A stretch of DNA of 64,000 nucleotides from RGIG8775 sp045128735 (GTDB lineage Bacteria; Bacillota; Clostridia; Oscillospirales; CAG-272), in NCBI GenBank assembly GCA_045128735.1, contig JBGVRT010000052.1:135879-199878 (forward strand), given 5' to 3'. Of this stretch, positions 23,951 through 33,266 are shown in pieces. Both the position numbers and the translations under genes were made by a program. How positions within the stretch are numbered: the stretch's first letter is position 1; each line of letters begins with the position of its first letter. Under the pieces are notes generated by a model that searched no databases, was not told the DNA's origin, and was given only the letters and a program-made list of their open reading frames with translations.

Positions 23951-24583
23951 TTATAAAAATTCCGAGTAGGACGCGCCGGTTCTGGCGAGCCCTCTCTCAA
24001 TGGTGAAGATCGCCCACGCGCCCCAGTAGGGATAGAGGTCAGAGATCTGGCCCTCCTGCTGGAATTGCCCGTAGGTGATGGGGAGCTCCTTCACGACTCT
24101 GAGGCCGTTCAGGTACTCGGCGTTCTCGATTTCTCGGAGCGCACGATCCACGAAGTTCCAGACGTCCTTCCAGCCTTCAGCGTCTCGCGTGAAGGTCTGC
24201 TCGGAGGCGACGCCACCGATCTGAACGTCCAGATCCTCGGATCCTGATGCCGTTGTCGTCTGGGTTGCTCGTGTCAGCTCTCCGGCGTGGTTGCCGGGGT
24301 TCCATGCGGTGAAGCTGAGCTGGAGCTTCATCCGGCCGTTGCTCGCGGTCATGTTGTCACTGCCTTCGAGCAGCTGCACGACCACGGACGGGAACGGCGC
24401 GATCACTCCGGGCGGGAGCTTATCCTTGCCCGGTTGATACATAGCGAAGGCCGTCGGGTTGACGGCCTTCACTTTGTACTCTTTGCCGTTCTGGTTGTCG
24501 TCCGGGAGTTTGAGCTTGATCTTCGGACAGACCGACTCGTTGAGCCAGTCCGTCACGTTTTCAATGCACTGTGCGATCGTCAT
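23951..24583 (-). CDS. Tail completion/terminator-region protein
   Basis: The 210-residue protein lies between the connector genes and the sheath, where tail terminator proteins are encoded. It has IENVTDWLNE and FPSVVVQLLEGSD near the front and WGAWAIFTIERGL near the end. Family assignment is from position and size. Confidence 0.6.
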   Translation of the reverse strand: MTIAQCIENVTDWLNESVCPKIKLKLPDDNQNGKEYKVKAVNPTAFAMYQPGKDKLPPGVIAPFPSVVVQLLEGSDNMTASNGRMKLQLSFTAWNPGNHAGELTRATQTTTASGSEDLDVQIGGVASEQTFTRDAEGWKDVWNFVDRALREIENAEYLNGLRVVKELPITYGQFQQEGQISDLYPYWGAWAIFTIERGLARTGASYSEFL

Positions 24584-24595
24584 GTTCTTGCCTCC

Positions 24596-24913
24596 TTATC
24601 CTGCCATCTGGTGGCTCAGGTAGACCGAGGCCATGCCGCCGTCCGTTCGCCACGAGACGATGGTGCACTCTTTTCCGTTGACGTTCAGGCTCTCACCGGA
24701 CGCACGCTGCTCCGGGAGATCCTCCACTCGTGCAAAAAGCACGAAGTCGAAGGCAGCGAGGCCGATGTCCTCGCCCTTCTTAGACTCTGCGAAGGTCTCC
24801 TCGTCCAGCACTGCGGTGATGGTCTGGCCTTCGATGACATGCTCGTCACCGAACTCGTCGAGGTTCAGGAAGATGCCACGATCGGCCGCCATCATTTCCT
24901 TGAAGGTGCTCAC
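24596..24913 (-). CDS. Head-tail connector-like protein
   Basis: The 105-residue product contains GQTITAVLDEETFAESKKGED and VNGKECTIVSWRTDGGMASVYLS, a beta pattern like lambda gpFII-type attachment proteins. It overlaps the start of its upstream neighbour's stop by four bases and follows the capsid block. Confidence 0.6.
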   Translation of the reverse strand: MSTFKEMMAADRGIFLNLDEFGDEHVIEGQTITAVLDEETFAESKKGEDIGLAAFDFVLFARVEDLPEQRASGESLNVNGKECTIVSWRTDGGMASVYLSHQMAG

Positions 24914-25287
24914 TCCACGAGGGCGTCAGCGTCCACGTCGGGCAGCTCGTCGCGAGCTGCGTCGATCGCCTCGATGACTTCCTTCTTGGATCTCATGGAG
25001 CTCGCGTCGATGCCGTACACCTTCGCGATGTCCTTCAGCTCGGAGAGTTTCATCTCCTCGTTGTACTCAGGGAACTCGTCGACGATCTCGTCGTCCTGAG
25101 TTTCGTCAGAGCCCTCGCCGGGCTGCTCGACTTCGTCGTCCTGCTCGGTGACGTAGACGGCCACGCCCAGACGGACGAGGCGCTCCTCTTTTTCCTTGCT
25201 GAGCTCGATGGGATCGCTGCCGGCAGGCACCGCGACGACGGACTGCTTAACTCGCATACCATACGAGCCTTTGATGATCTTGATCAT
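24910..25287 (-). CDS. Head-region protein with C-terminal HeH/SAP-like motif
   Basis: The 125-residue protein has a short basic N-terminus (IKGSYGMRVKQSVVAVPAG), an acidic middle and a C-terminal helix-extended-helix motif (MKLSELKDIAKVYGID...SKKEVIEAID) of the Rho-N/SAP type. Such small proteins often follow the capsid gene in clostridial phages. Possible DNA or structural binding is inferred. Confidence 0.65.
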   Translation of the reverse strand: MIKIIKGSYGMRVKQSVVAVPAGSDPIELSKEKEERLVRLGVAVYVTEQDDEVEQPGEGSDETQDDEIVDEFPEYNEEMKLSELKDIAKVYGIDASSMRSKKEVIEAIDAARDELPDVDADALVE

Positions 25288-25307
25288 GGCTGTGTCTCCT
25301 TTCTCTC

Positions 25308-26378
25308 TTACGCGTTGATCGCGTTAATAACGTACCACGCGTTCTTGTGGTTAGGGATGCAGAGCGGGCAGCTGGTGAGGTACAGCTCGCGGGTGTTGCC
25401 CTGCGCGTCGCTGTAATACTTAGGCACACGCTTTGCGGTGTAGGTATGGAACAGACCGTCGGACTGCTCGACCTGAGTCACGGCGCCGTACAGAGTGCGG
25501 CCGCAGCCGGGAGCAGTGAGGACTGCCTTGCCGGCGGTGATGTAGTTGACGTTCTTGCCGTCGTCGCCAGTGTAGGACTCGCTGTACTGGAGCACGTCGA
25601 TCACGTGGCCCTTGCAGTTCAGGCGGGCGATCTTGGTCACGCCGCTGGGAAGAATAGCGGGATCCACGCCGCCGATGTTGATGTTGCGGTTGTCGAGGAG
25701 CTTCTGGATCTTCTCGTTGTCGAGAATAGCAGAGCCGACGTCAGGCGCAACGATCAGATCGGTGTGGCCGAGGCCCTTCGCAGCGAGCAGCTCGCAGACT
25801 GCATAGATGTCGCCGAGGATGTCTGCGTTTGCCTCGTCCCAGTCCACGTCAGGAGTGAACTGCGCGGGGTTGCTTGCGCCCTCGTAGAACTGGATGCTCA
25901 TTTCCTCGCCCTCGACCTTGTCGTCAGCGATGTGCTTCATGATGCAGCCGTTAGTGAGCAGAGTCTCGGCAGCCATGGCTTCCTCTCTGCGGGCGATCAT
26001 GACGTCCATCTCCTCGAAGTCCTTCATCATCAGAGCGCCCTGACGCTGTGCAGGGGTGAGCTTGGAGAACAGAGCCTCGCCGAAGCCCTTCTTCTTCAGG
26101 TCGTCCGCGGTCATGGGACGCTTGGGTGCGATGTAGGGCGGAGTGTAGCGCTCCATGTGGTAGCCCTTACGCAGAACGGTCACGCCGCCCTTGCGAGGTG
26201 CCACGAAGGGCGCCAGAGTCTTGTTGCCGTCTCTGTACTCCACGAGGACGTCCTCGGTCGCGAACAGATCGGTGCTGTCGTTGGTCGGGAAGTAGCGATC
26301 GCGGAGGAAGGTGTGCAGGGGGTTGATCTCCTGAACAGCCGCGAGCATAGTGTGGGTGGAAAAAATATCAAGTGCCAT
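25308..26378 (-). CDS. Major capsid protein (lambda gpE family)
   Basis: This 356-residue protein matches the phage capsid E family: FLRDRYFPTNDSTDLFATEDVLVEY near the start, APFVAPRKGG, LMMKDFEEMDVMIARREEAMAAE in the middle and YITAGKAVLTAPGCGRTLYG later. It forms the icosahedral shell with the decoration protein encoded next to it. No separate capsid protease cleavage site is evident. Confidence 0.93.
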   Translation of the reverse strand: MALDIFSTHTMLAAVQEINPLHTFLRDRYFPTNDSTDLFATEDVLVEYRDGNKTLAPFVAPRKGGVTVLRKGYHMERYTPPYIAPKRPMTADDLKKKGFGEALFSKLTPAQRQGALMMKDFEEMDVMIARREEAMAAETLLTNGCIMKHIADDKVEGEEMSIQFYEGASNPAQFTPDVDWDEANADILGDIYAVCELLAAKGLGHTDLIVAPDVGSAILDNEKIQKLLDNRNINIGGVDPAILPSGVTKIARLNCKGHVIDVLQYSESYTGDDGKNVNYITAGKAVLTAPGCGRTLYGAVTQVEQSDGLFHTYTAKRVPKYYSDAQGNTRELYLTSCPLCIPNHKNAWYVINAINA

Positions 26379-26395
26379 TTTTGTCTCCTCCTTCT

Positions 26396-26764
26396 TTAGG
26401 CTTCGATCGCGTCAGACAGCAGGATGCCGGCAGCGCGGAGGACTTCCTCGTCGGCTGCGGTCAGAGCGTAGCTGCCGTTTGTGATCAGCTTGTTGCGGTT
26501 GAAGTGGCCGGTGCGGTATGCAGTAGCCACGGTTGCGTTGGTCGCGTCGATGTCATCCGTCAGGATGTAGGCGCCGTTCTCAGCCTTCAGGGCTGCGGCT
26601 GCGGGAGCCAGAGCGCCGCCAGCGGTGCCGGTCACGATGGTGCCGCGCTTCAGTGCGCCGTTGCCGGCAGCGATCTGAACAGTCACGACGTCGGCGTGGC
26701 ATGCGCTGTTGATGATGCCGTCATACTCGACGGCGCCGATGGTTTCGTTGAGTTTCTTGCTCAT
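26396..26764 (-). CDS. Head decoration protein (gpD-like)
   Basis: The 122-residue product (GTIVTGTAGGALAPA, YILTDDIDATNATVATAYRTGHFNRNKL) resembles lambda gpD-type decoration proteins. It lies between protease and capsid genes, in lambda order. Confidence 0.8.
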   Translation of the reverse strand: MSKKLNETIGAVEYDGIINSACHADVVTVQIAAGNGALKRGTIVTGTAGGALAPAAAALKAENGAYILTDDIDATNATVATAYRTGHFNRNKLITNGSYALTAADEEVLRAAGILLSDAIEA

Positions 26765-27165
26765 TACTTCTTACCTCCAGAGATGGATTTGTAGGCGTTG
26801 ACGATGCCGGCAAATTCAGCCTCGTCGTCGTTGCCGTTGTCGGAGTTGCCTCCGTTGGGGTTGCCGGTCACTTCACCGGCGCCAGAGTTCGCTGCGTCGT
26901 TCTTGACGCCAGCGAGGTGTGCAGCTCCCTGAGCGGCCTGCTTCTGCATAGCCTTCAGTGCGAGCTGAGCAGCGTCGCATGCGTTCTCGCCGTACTTAGC
27001 GTCAGCGATCAGCTGAGCGTCGCCGATCTGGGCCTCGATGCTCTCGATGGCCTGAAGGCGGGCTCTCTCGGACGCCACGATCTCGGTGCGGGCAGCTTCG
27101 ACCGCAGCGCGTTCGATGCTTGCCACGAGCTCAGGATGCTGAGCTCTGAGTTCCTGCTCTGTCAT
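26764..27165 (-). CDS. Nested scaffold protein (internal start)
   Basis: ATG 27165, in frame inside the protease gene, has AAGGAGG with good spacing upstream. It would give a 133-residue, mostly helical protein identical to the protease C-terminus. Lambda C/Nu3 uses the same layout to produce extra scaffold. Confidence 0.65.
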   Translation of the reverse strand: MTEQELRAQHPELVASIERAAVEAARTEIVASERARLQAIESIEAQIGDAQLIADAKYGENACDAAQLALKAMQKQAAQGAAHLAGVKNDAANSGAGEVTGNPNGGNSDNGNDDEAEFAGIVNAYKSISGGKK

Positions 27166-27996
27166 GGGGTTGTTTCCTCCTTCGTCGTTTCCGCCGGCCT
27201 TGTTGGTCGGTCGGGTTTTGTTATTTGTGCCAGCTGCGGGAGCAGCGGGAGCACTTTCGGTTACCGGAATTTCTCCGGGGATGTTGCGGAAGGACTTGAC
27301 GTCGTGGCGAACGCCAGCGACGAGCAGCACCTTCTTGTCTGCGCTCAGAGTCATGGCCGGGCCTCCCTCTCCGAGGAGAGTGTTCGCGAAGCCTTTGTCG
27401 ACAGCTGTCTGGCCGACCATCCACGTCTCCTTGGTCATCATGCTGCGGAGCGTGTCGGTGTCGGTACCGGTTTTCGCGTGGTAGATCTCGGCGATGGCCT
27501 GCTCGGCTGCGTCGAAGCCTTTGATGGCTTGCTTCAGGTCGCCGATGGTCATGTAGTCCCAGAACATACCCGCGACGCCGTGGATCATGATCATGCTGCC
27601 GGGGTAGACCTGCACGTCGTCACCGGCGCAGGCAATAACAGACGCGGCGCTTGCCGCGATGCCTTCGACGATGACGGTCTTGTGGCCCTTCAGACCTTTG
27701 AGCGCGTTGTGGATCGCGATGCCGGTGTAGAGGTCGCCGCCGCAGCTGTTGAGCTTGATGGTGATCTGGCCCTTGTCTTTGATCTGGGCGAGGTCGTCGA
27801 GGAAGCCTTCGGGCGTGATATACATGCCGGGCTCAGGCTCACCCGTCCACCAGTCGATCGGCTGCTGAGCGCACACGTCGCCGTACATGGTGATCTCGGC
27901 CGCATCTCCGTCTGCTGCGCTGACCACGTTCCAGAACTTCTGGGCGGGCTTTGCAGTGGGAGCGGGGCCGTTAATCAGTGGGATCCTTGCTCTCAT
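26764..27996 (-). CDS. ClpP-like head maturation protease with scaffold C-terminus
   Basis: The 410-residue protein has an S14/ClpP-type protease domain over residues about 30-215: KLNSCGGDLYTGIAIHNAL, the serine in GIAASAASVIA and the histidine in MIMIHGVAG. A low-complexity linker follows, then a helical C-terminal part (ELRAQHPELVASIERAAVEAARTEI) like capsid scaffolds. A nested start inside the gene would make the scaffold separately. Confidence 0.9.
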   Translation of the reverse strand: MRARIPLINGPAPTAKPAQKFWNVVSAADGDAAEITMYGDVCAQQPIDWWTGEPEPGMYITPEGFLDDLAQIKDKGQITIKLNSCGGDLYTGIAIHNALKGLKGHKTVIVEGIAASAASVIACAGDDVQVYPGSMIMIHGVAGMFWDYMTIGDLKQAIKGFDAAEQAIAEIYHAKTGTDTDTLRSMMTKETWMVGQTAVDKGFANTLLGEGGPAMTLSADKKVLLVAGVRHDVKSFRNIPGEIPVTESAPAAPAAGTNNKTRPTNKAGGNDEGGNNPMTEQELRAQHPELVASIERAAVEAARTEIVASERARLQAIESIEAQIGDAQLIADAKYGENACDAAQLALKAMQKQAAQGAAHLAGVKNDAANSGAGEVTGNPNGGNSDNGNDDEAEFAGIVNAYKSISGGKK

Positions 27997-29608
27997 GTGG
28001 ATCTCCTCCTTCTTGGTGTAGTTTGCTGACTATGCGCGGGAGCAGCGCCTCGATGAATTGCTCCATCGGATCCTTCGCCGGAGCTCCTGCGTTCGCCTGC
28101 GCGAGGCGGGCGTTCTCGTCGACGAGCTGCTCGGCATTGGCCTCGAAGCTGCCGCCGTTCAGTCTGATGGTCGACTGTTCGCGAGTGCTGAAGCCGTTCT
28201 CGCAGGCCAGCTGTTCGGCCGTGATTTCCTTCACGGGATCGAGCTGTCCCTGAGTCGGGCCGATCCATTCAGAACCGAGCCACGCCGCTCTGATCGCCGG
28301 ATCTGAGAAGAAGCCGGGCGCGATGATGCGGCCACGGGCGACTGCCTCGGCCATCCATACCTCGTATAGAGGACGGCAGAAGTCATCGGCGAACCACTCG
28401 CGGCGCATCTTGAAGGCTTTCCACGCTTCCAGCAGAGCCGCACGGCTCGCGCTGTATGATGCGTTGAAGGACTTCAGGAGAAGATCCGCGGGGATCTCCA
28501 GAGCCGCGCCGATCTGCTTGCAGATAGCAACGACGAAGCCGTCGAAGCCTCCGGCCGGTCTTTTCGGATCTCCGAACACGACGTCCTCGCCGGGCTTCAT
28601 GATGTTGATCTGACCGGGGCCCATCTCGTACTCGCTCGGATCGTCGCTCACTTGCTCAGTGCCGTCGCCTCCGACCTCGTTGTATGGGTTCTCGTTCGGA
28701 TCTGCCTCCGTCTTGATGAACGCAGTGAAGAAGCTCTCGACCACTGCGGCCGTGAGCTCGCTGTCAGTGTAGCGTCGCATCTGAAGCAGGGGCTCGATGA
28801 CCTGCGCGAGGTAGCTGACGCCGCGGTATTGTTCCGGGCGCTCTGTCTCCATGACGTGGAGCACGTTCGGCAGGCCGGTCTCCTCGCCGGTCGCGAGGAC
28901 TCGCTTCCATTCCGTCTTGTCAGCAGTTTGCTGGAATGGGTAGGTGTTGCGGATCCAGTAGGCGATGATGCGGCCGTTTTTGTCGACCTCGATGCCGTCG
29001 TAGATCCGGTTGCCCTCCTTGGTCTCGCCTTGTGTCATGTTCGCGAAGAACGAGGAGCCGGCAGTCATCGCCGTCGGCGTTGATACTCGATCCGCCTCGA
29101 TCATGTGGAAGCGCAGGCCGTAGGGGTTCAGCACTGTGGGATCCTCGTGCTTCAGGAGGACGATCATGTCGCCGGAGAGAAGGCAGGACGCCAGAGCGAG
29201 CTGCTGCGCGGTGTAGAAGTTATTGACTCCGATCGCGTCGCAGTTCCTCTTGTTCGCAGCCCAGAGTTCGAACTCCTCCTCGGTTTTCCGCTGCCACTCT
29301 TTTGCCTGCTCAGGAGTCAGGCCGAGCTTCACGCGGTTGATGCGGCTTTTCAGCTGAAGGCCGCAGCCGATGACGTTCGTCCGGTTCGTCTTGATCGCGG
29401 AGGTCGCCACTGGGGCCGCCATGTAGAGCATCCGGGCCCTCTGGCGCAGCGTGTAGTTGTGCGCGTCGATGTCCTCGCGCGGTGATCCGCTCGCTGCGAT
29501 GAAGCCCTTCAGCGCCTTTTTTGCATAGCTGGCGCCGGCGTCTCCGTACCCTTTGTTTGCCGGTCTTACCGGCCGGGCGCCGATGGGTGCCAGTTTCTTG
29601 TCATCCAT
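27971..29608 (-). CDS. Portal protein (lambda gpB family)
   Basis: This 545-residue protein matches lambda-type portals: RARMLYMAAPVATSAIKTNRTNVIGCGL, RFHMIEADRVSTP, GVSYLAQVIEPLLQMRRYTD and ASYSASRAALLEAWKAF. The dodecamer forms the DNA entry ring. Its 3' end overlaps the protease gene by 26 bases. Confidence 0.95.
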   Translation of the reverse strand: MDDKKLAPIGARPVRPANKGYGDAGASYAKKALKGFIAASGSPREDIDAHNYTLRQRARMLYMAAPVATSAIKTNRTNVIGCGLQLKSRINRVKLGLTPEQAKEWQRKTEEEFELWAANKRNCDAIGVNNFYTAQQLALASCLLSGDMIVLLKHEDPTVLNPYGLRFHMIEADRVSTPTAMTAGSSFFANMTQGETKEGNRIYDGIEVDKNGRIIAYWIRNTYPFQQTADKTEWKRVLATGEETGLPNVLHVMETERPEQYRGVSYLAQVIEPLLQMRRYTDSELTAAVVESFFTAFIKTEADPNENPYNEVGGDGTEQVSDDPSEYEMGPGQINIMKPGEDVVFGDPKRPAGGFDGFVVAICKQIGAALEIPADLLLKSFNASYSASRAALLEAWKAFKMRREWFADDFCRPLYEVWMAEAVARGRIIAPGFFSDPAIRAAWLGSEWIGPTQGQLDPVKEITAEQLACENGFSTREQSTIRLNGGSFEANAEQLVDENARLAQANAGAPAKDPMEQFIEALLPRIVSKLHQEGGDPHESKDPTD

Positions 29609-29620
29609 GTCGTCGCCTCC

Positions 29621-29881
29621 TTACCAGTCGCGCGGTATTACGCCGACTGCCTTCCTGACAGACCGCCCGGAGAGCTTGCCTTCGAGGAGCGCGATCTCTG
29701 CTTCGAGCTCTTTGATGGCCGCCCTGATGTTGCTCAGGTCTGTCTGATACCTCGCGAGGTTCCTGCTTCCGATGCCGTAGCTCTGCACGCCACCGGTGAG
29801 CATCTCTTTCTCACGCGCGAGGTAAAACGTGAGCCGCTCCTTCTTGGAGTTGATCTGCTGTTGTATGGCCTCTCTGCTCAT
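29621..29881 (-). CDS. Head-tail joining protein (gpW-like size and position)
   Basis: ATG 29881 follows AGGAGG and gives 86 residues. The protein is helical (SREAIQQQINSKKERLTFYLAREKEML, NIRAAIKELEAEIALLEGKL) and lies between terminase and portal genes, where lambda W is encoded. Confidence 0.7.
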   Translation of the reverse strand: MSREAIQQQINSKKERLTFYLAREKEMLTGGVQSYGIGSRNLARYQTDLSNIRAAIKELEAEIALLEGKLSGRSVRKAVGVIPRDW

Positions 29882-29897
29882 GGGCACCTCCTATTGG

Positions 29898-31826
29898 TCA
29901 CCAGTCGCTTCCGCCGTCCAGCTGCCTGTTCTTGGCGGTTCGTTTTTTCGCTGGTTTTTGCTGTTGAGCTCCTTGCGAGCTCGCGGGTTCGGGTGCGTTC
30001 TTCAGCCGCCTCTCGATAGCGTCGAGATCCGGATCAGCGATCCGGAAGCCGGCGTTTGCGTAGTTGCGGCAGTCGAGCGCCTCGTTCCTTTGGTGTCCGG
30101 GGATCTTCTCCCACGTCCAGTGATCGCCCCGCTTCGAGTGACTGAGCACGAGCTTCTCCGAGAGTAGCCCGGAGAAGTATGTGGCGTCATAGCCTCGATC
30201 GTCACCGCGCGGGAAGTGGAGATAGTTCGGGCCGGGTTCTTGAACCTTCAGCCCGCTCATGATCTTCGACTTTCCGGCATCGACGCCGATGGTGTAGAGC
30301 CAGCACGTGATCTTCTTGCTGTCCTTCAGCGGGATGCGTGAAGGCAGGCCGACGAACGGGATGTCCGGGCCGCCTTTTCCCTTGATAGCAAAGACTCGCT
30401 TGCTGTGTCGCTTCCGGCATGCCGCATATACCTCCTGAGTATAGTGACCGCCAGAGTCGACGCACGTGATGCAGATCTTCAGGCCTCTGCCGTTCTGGAA
30501 CCGGTAAACATGATCGACGACGTCATCGAGGCGCTGCCAGACTTCTTCGTTGTCCGGCTTGCCCATGATGAAGCCCTTCTTGATGCCCCAGCTCTCGCCG
30601 TAGTGGCCATACCCGACGACCTCGTACTCCAGACGGTTGTCCTGAGTGTCGACGCCGCAGGTCAGAGCGAGAACGCCGTCCGGCAGCTCGGCGGGGTATT
30701 CCTCGCGGCGTGCCATGATGGTGTCCTCGTCCTCCAGATCTCCACGATCCTCCCAGAGCTCGCCCAGCAGTGTGTTATACACGACCTTCAGGCGTTCCGG
30801 ATCGTTCCTTGCTTCGAGGAAGCGCTGAGCTATTGTCGACCACGGCATCCACGGGCTGGCGAAGGCATTGAGCCAGAAGGAGCGCACCCCGCGCTTGTAG
30901 GCGTCGGGGTTCTCTGCGATCCACTTGGCCGGCTGCTTTCGCATGACGTCCTCCGGTGTTAGGCAGCCGCACGAAGGGCAGGCCCAGCCGATGGATGTGA
31001 TCGTATAGCTTTTTTTGCGGTTGATCTCCTGAGTCTCGAACTCGAACTTGACCGAGTCGAACCGGATGTCATGCCACTCGCCGCACTCAGGGCACTGGTG
31101 ACACCAGCGTTCCTGCGTGCCGCGGTAGAACGAGGCCTCGATGTTGCTCCGGCCTTTGATGGTCGGCGTCGATACCTCGACCGCTTTTCTATTGTAAAAC
31201 GTGGCTTGTCTGGCTTTCGCCAGTTCCCACGGATCACCCTCTGTTCCGGCACTTGGCGCCCAGCGATCTCGCTCGTCGCCGAAGATGTACCGGGCCGGCG
31301 TCGAAGCCAGTGCGCTCGCACTGTTGGAGCCGGTCATCGTCAACATTCCTCCGGGGTATGATTTTTGGAGGATGGTGTTCCCGCTGTCTCTCGTCTTGAC
31401 GTCGGAGACCTTTGCCTTCAGGGGCTTGGAGTCCCTGATCATTGGCGCCACGCGGAGGCGGGAGAACTTCCGCGCGTCCTCGATCGTAGGCTGCACGAAC
31501 AGCGTGCTGGCCGGATCTTGGTCTATTGAGTAGCCGATGCAGTTCAGGAGGAACTCGGACTTGCCGACCTGAGAGGCCGCGACCATGACGATGTTCGTCA
31601 CCTTCGGATCGTTGAAGGCGTTCATCGGTTCCTCCAGATACGGCGTCCGGGATGTTCTCCACGGGCCCGCCTCGGCCGAGTTTTCAGGCGAGAGCCGGCG
31701 GTGCCGGTCGGCCCATTCTGCAACAGTCAGGTCATCAGGCGGGGCGAAGGCCCGGATGGCCGGCGCGATCGCTTTGTTCAGCTGCGCGTCTTGCTTATTC
31801 GTCGTCTGAGTCCTTCGTGAGCTCAC
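29898..31826 (-). CDS. Terminase large subunit (GpA family)
   Basis: This 642-residue packaging ATPase-nuclease has the Walker A-like ASQVGKSE, the Walker B region YIFGDERDRW, two CxxC pairs (CPECGEW and CPSCGC) and a C-terminal nuclease part with LALTCGVDTQDNRLEYEV. It cuts and translocates phage DNA with the small subunit. It overlaps that gene by 32 bases. Confidence 0.95.
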   Translation of the reverse strand: MSSRRTQTTNKQDAQLNKAIAPAIRAFAPPDDLTVAEWADRHRRLSPENSAEAGPWRTSRTPYLEEPMNAFNDPKVTNIVMVAASQVGKSEFLLNCIGYSIDQDPASTLFVQPTIEDARKFSRLRVAPMIRDSKPLKAKVSDVKTRDSGNTILQKSYPGGMLTMTGSNSASALASTPARYIFGDERDRWAPSAGTEGDPWELAKARQATFYNRKAVEVSTPTIKGRSNIEASFYRGTQERWCHQCPECGEWHDIRFDSVKFEFETQEINRKKSYTITSIGWACPSCGCLTPEDVMRKQPAKWIAENPDAYKRGVRSFWLNAFASPWMPWSTIAQRFLEARNDPERLKVVYNTLLGELWEDRGDLEDEDTIMARREEYPAELPDGVLALTCGVDTQDNRLEYEVVGYGHYGESWGIKKGFIMGKPDNEEVWQRLDDVVDHVYRFQNGRGLKICITCVDSGGHYTQEVYAACRKRHSKRVFAIKGKGGPDIPFVGLPSRIPLKDSKKITCWLYTIGVDAGKSKIMSGLKVQEPGPNYLHFPRGDDRGYDATYFSGLLSEKLVLSHSKRGDHWTWEKIPGHQRNEALDCRNYANAGFRIADPDLDAIERRLKNAPEPASSQGAQQQKPAKKRTAKNRQLDGGSDW

Positions 31827-32388
31827 CCCAGCCCTGACGATCTCGGACGCGCTTCTTGTAGGCGTTGGAGTCGTAGGAGTAGTTGGAGAGCTCCAGCAGG
31901 ATCACGTGGACTTCCTGCTTTATCCTTTCGGAGATTTCCGCAGGCTTGTCGATGGTGGCGAGGTCGATCGCGAGGCGACCGGGGAGCGCCAGCATCATGC
32001 TGCGGATAGTAAAGACGAGGTCGGTGGTCATGGCTTCGACGTCCTCGCTGCGGTGCATCTCGCCCTTCAGCTCTTGGAGCTCCATGTCGGCGATCTCTGC
32101 TTTCGTCGCTTTGAGGTCAGCGTCGGCCTTGATCTTCCGGCTCTCGTTCTCGGTGTCGTCTTTGCTGCCGCCTTTACTGTTGCATTTTTCCTGAAGGTAC
32201 GCGATGTACCTCCGGACTGTGTCGAGTAGATCATAGCGGCGCTGCCTGCCGACCTGCTCCGTTTTCAGGACGCCGTCCTGCGTTAGCTGCTGGATCCGGC
32301 GGGCGGTCAGCCCGAACAGTGTGGCGATGATCTTCGTGTCGACGTAGTTCTTCTGGGGCGCCTTCTGAGCGCCGGGTTCTGTTGGCAT
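31795..32388 (-). CDS. Terminase small subunit (Nu1-like)
   Basis: ATG 32388 follows GGAGG and gives 197 residues. A winged-helix excisionase-type motif (TKIIATLFGLTARRIQQLTQDGVLKTEQ) opens the protein, followed by a coiled coil (KIKADADLKATKAEIADMELQELKGE). Nu1-type subunits bind the packaging site and recruit the large subunit. The likely binding site is nearby, possibly the region just upstream. Confidence 0.85.
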   Translation of the reverse strand: MPTEPGAQKAPQKNYVDTKIIATLFGLTARRIQQLTQDGVLKTEQVGRQRRYDLLDTVRRYIAYLQEKCNSKGGSKDDTENESRKIKADADLKATKAEIADMELQELKGEMHRSEDVEAMTTDLVFTIRSMMLALPGRLAIDLATIDKPAEISERIKQEVHVILLELSNYSYDSNAYKKRVRDRQGWGELTKDSDDE

Positions 32389-32636
32389 GGCCGTCCTCCT
32401 TCCTCTTTTCTGCGTAACGAAACGGCTGAAAATTTTCTCCTGAGTCTGCGCGACTTTTGGGCTCGCCAGCACCGCAGGAGAAATAAATCACCGGAAGAAC
32501 CTACCGAGAACTTTTTCTCGCGCATTTCTTCGGGGCGCTGCGGCCTTTGGGCGGCCTTGCCTTTTCTGGAGGTTCTTCCGGGGATTTTCTGGTGGTTATT
32601 CGCCGCAGCTTCGGGCTGCTGCGGCTGGGCTTGGCT
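32389..32636. other. Non-coding interval upstream of terminase with a long inverted repeat
   Basis: No good coding frame fills these 248 bases. Perfect 12-base arms (CCGGAAGAACCT at 32491-32502, AGGTTCTTCCGG at 32570-32581) enclose 67 bases that include GGCC-rich hairpins. It could be the packaging initiation (cos/pac) site or a structured RNA. Confidence 0.5.
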
Positions 32637-33236
32637 TCACTTCTTCGCGAGGCGCTCGGTGTTGTGCTGGAGCCTCGTCGTGAGGAGCTCATCCATGCGG
32701 GCTTGGATGTCGGCCGCGACTTTTTCGTTGGTGATCATCTGCGGGATGCTCACCGTGCGGATGGCTTCGATCGGGAGGCGCTTCTCGGATGTCCTTTTGA
32801 ATGGGATCTCCGTGGTTCCGGCTGCGCCTGACGGCGCGAGGAATACGCTGGAGCCGAGGGCCTTCTTCTTTCCTTTGAAGATGGCCGCCTTGACTGTGTA
32901 TTTTTTGCCGGCCTCCGGGCGCTTCTTTGGCGTCATGGAGAAGTGGGAGGGGGTGAGGACTCGGCCCTTGTACGTGAGCTGCACGCTGTCGACAGTCACG
33001 CCGCTGACCTTTATGGAGCCGACGGTCTTGGCGCCACCTTTGGCTGCCTTGCCTGCTGCTGTGACCTCGCTGCTCTTGATGCCGTAGACGGCGGTGACGG
33101 CCTTCGTCACCTGAGCAGGGGCTCTTTGCTTACAGTCTGCGATGGTTCGGCTGATGGCCTTGTCGACGTCCTTGTTCAGCGCCTTCAGATCTCCGACCAT
33201 TTTGGAGAAGTTCGGGAGCTTGACGTCTGTCTGCAT
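32637..33236 (-). CDS. Minor tail protein Z-like (gpZ)
   Basis: ATG 33236 with AAAGGAGG upstream gives 199 residues. The pattern (ISRTIADCKQRAPAQVTKAVTAVYGIKSSEV, then PSHFSMTPKKRPEAGKKYTV) matches prophage minor tail protein Z. It sits upstream of terminase, which is an unusual place for a tail gene. A longer frame extends through the tRNA upstream and is not real. Confidence 0.75.
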   Translation of the reverse strand: MQTDVKLPNFSKMVGDLKALNKDVDKAISRTIADCKQRAPAQVTKAVTAVYGIKSSEVTAAGKAAKGGAKTVGSIKVSGVTVDSVQLTYKGRVLTPSHFSMTPKKRPEAGKKYTVKAAIFKGKKKALGSSVFLAPSGAAGTTEIPFKRTSEKRLPIEAIRTVSIPQMITNEKVAADIQARMDELLTTRLQHNTERLAKK

Positions 33237-33266
33237 GGGGTGTCCTCCTTTCCTCTGGTTTGCCCT

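Noticed and set aside
22469..23956. Long plus-strand open frame antisense to the tail sheath gene
   Set aside because: It lacks a ribosome site and recognisable domains, and similar frames occur opposite most GC-rich prophage genes. It is a composition artefact.
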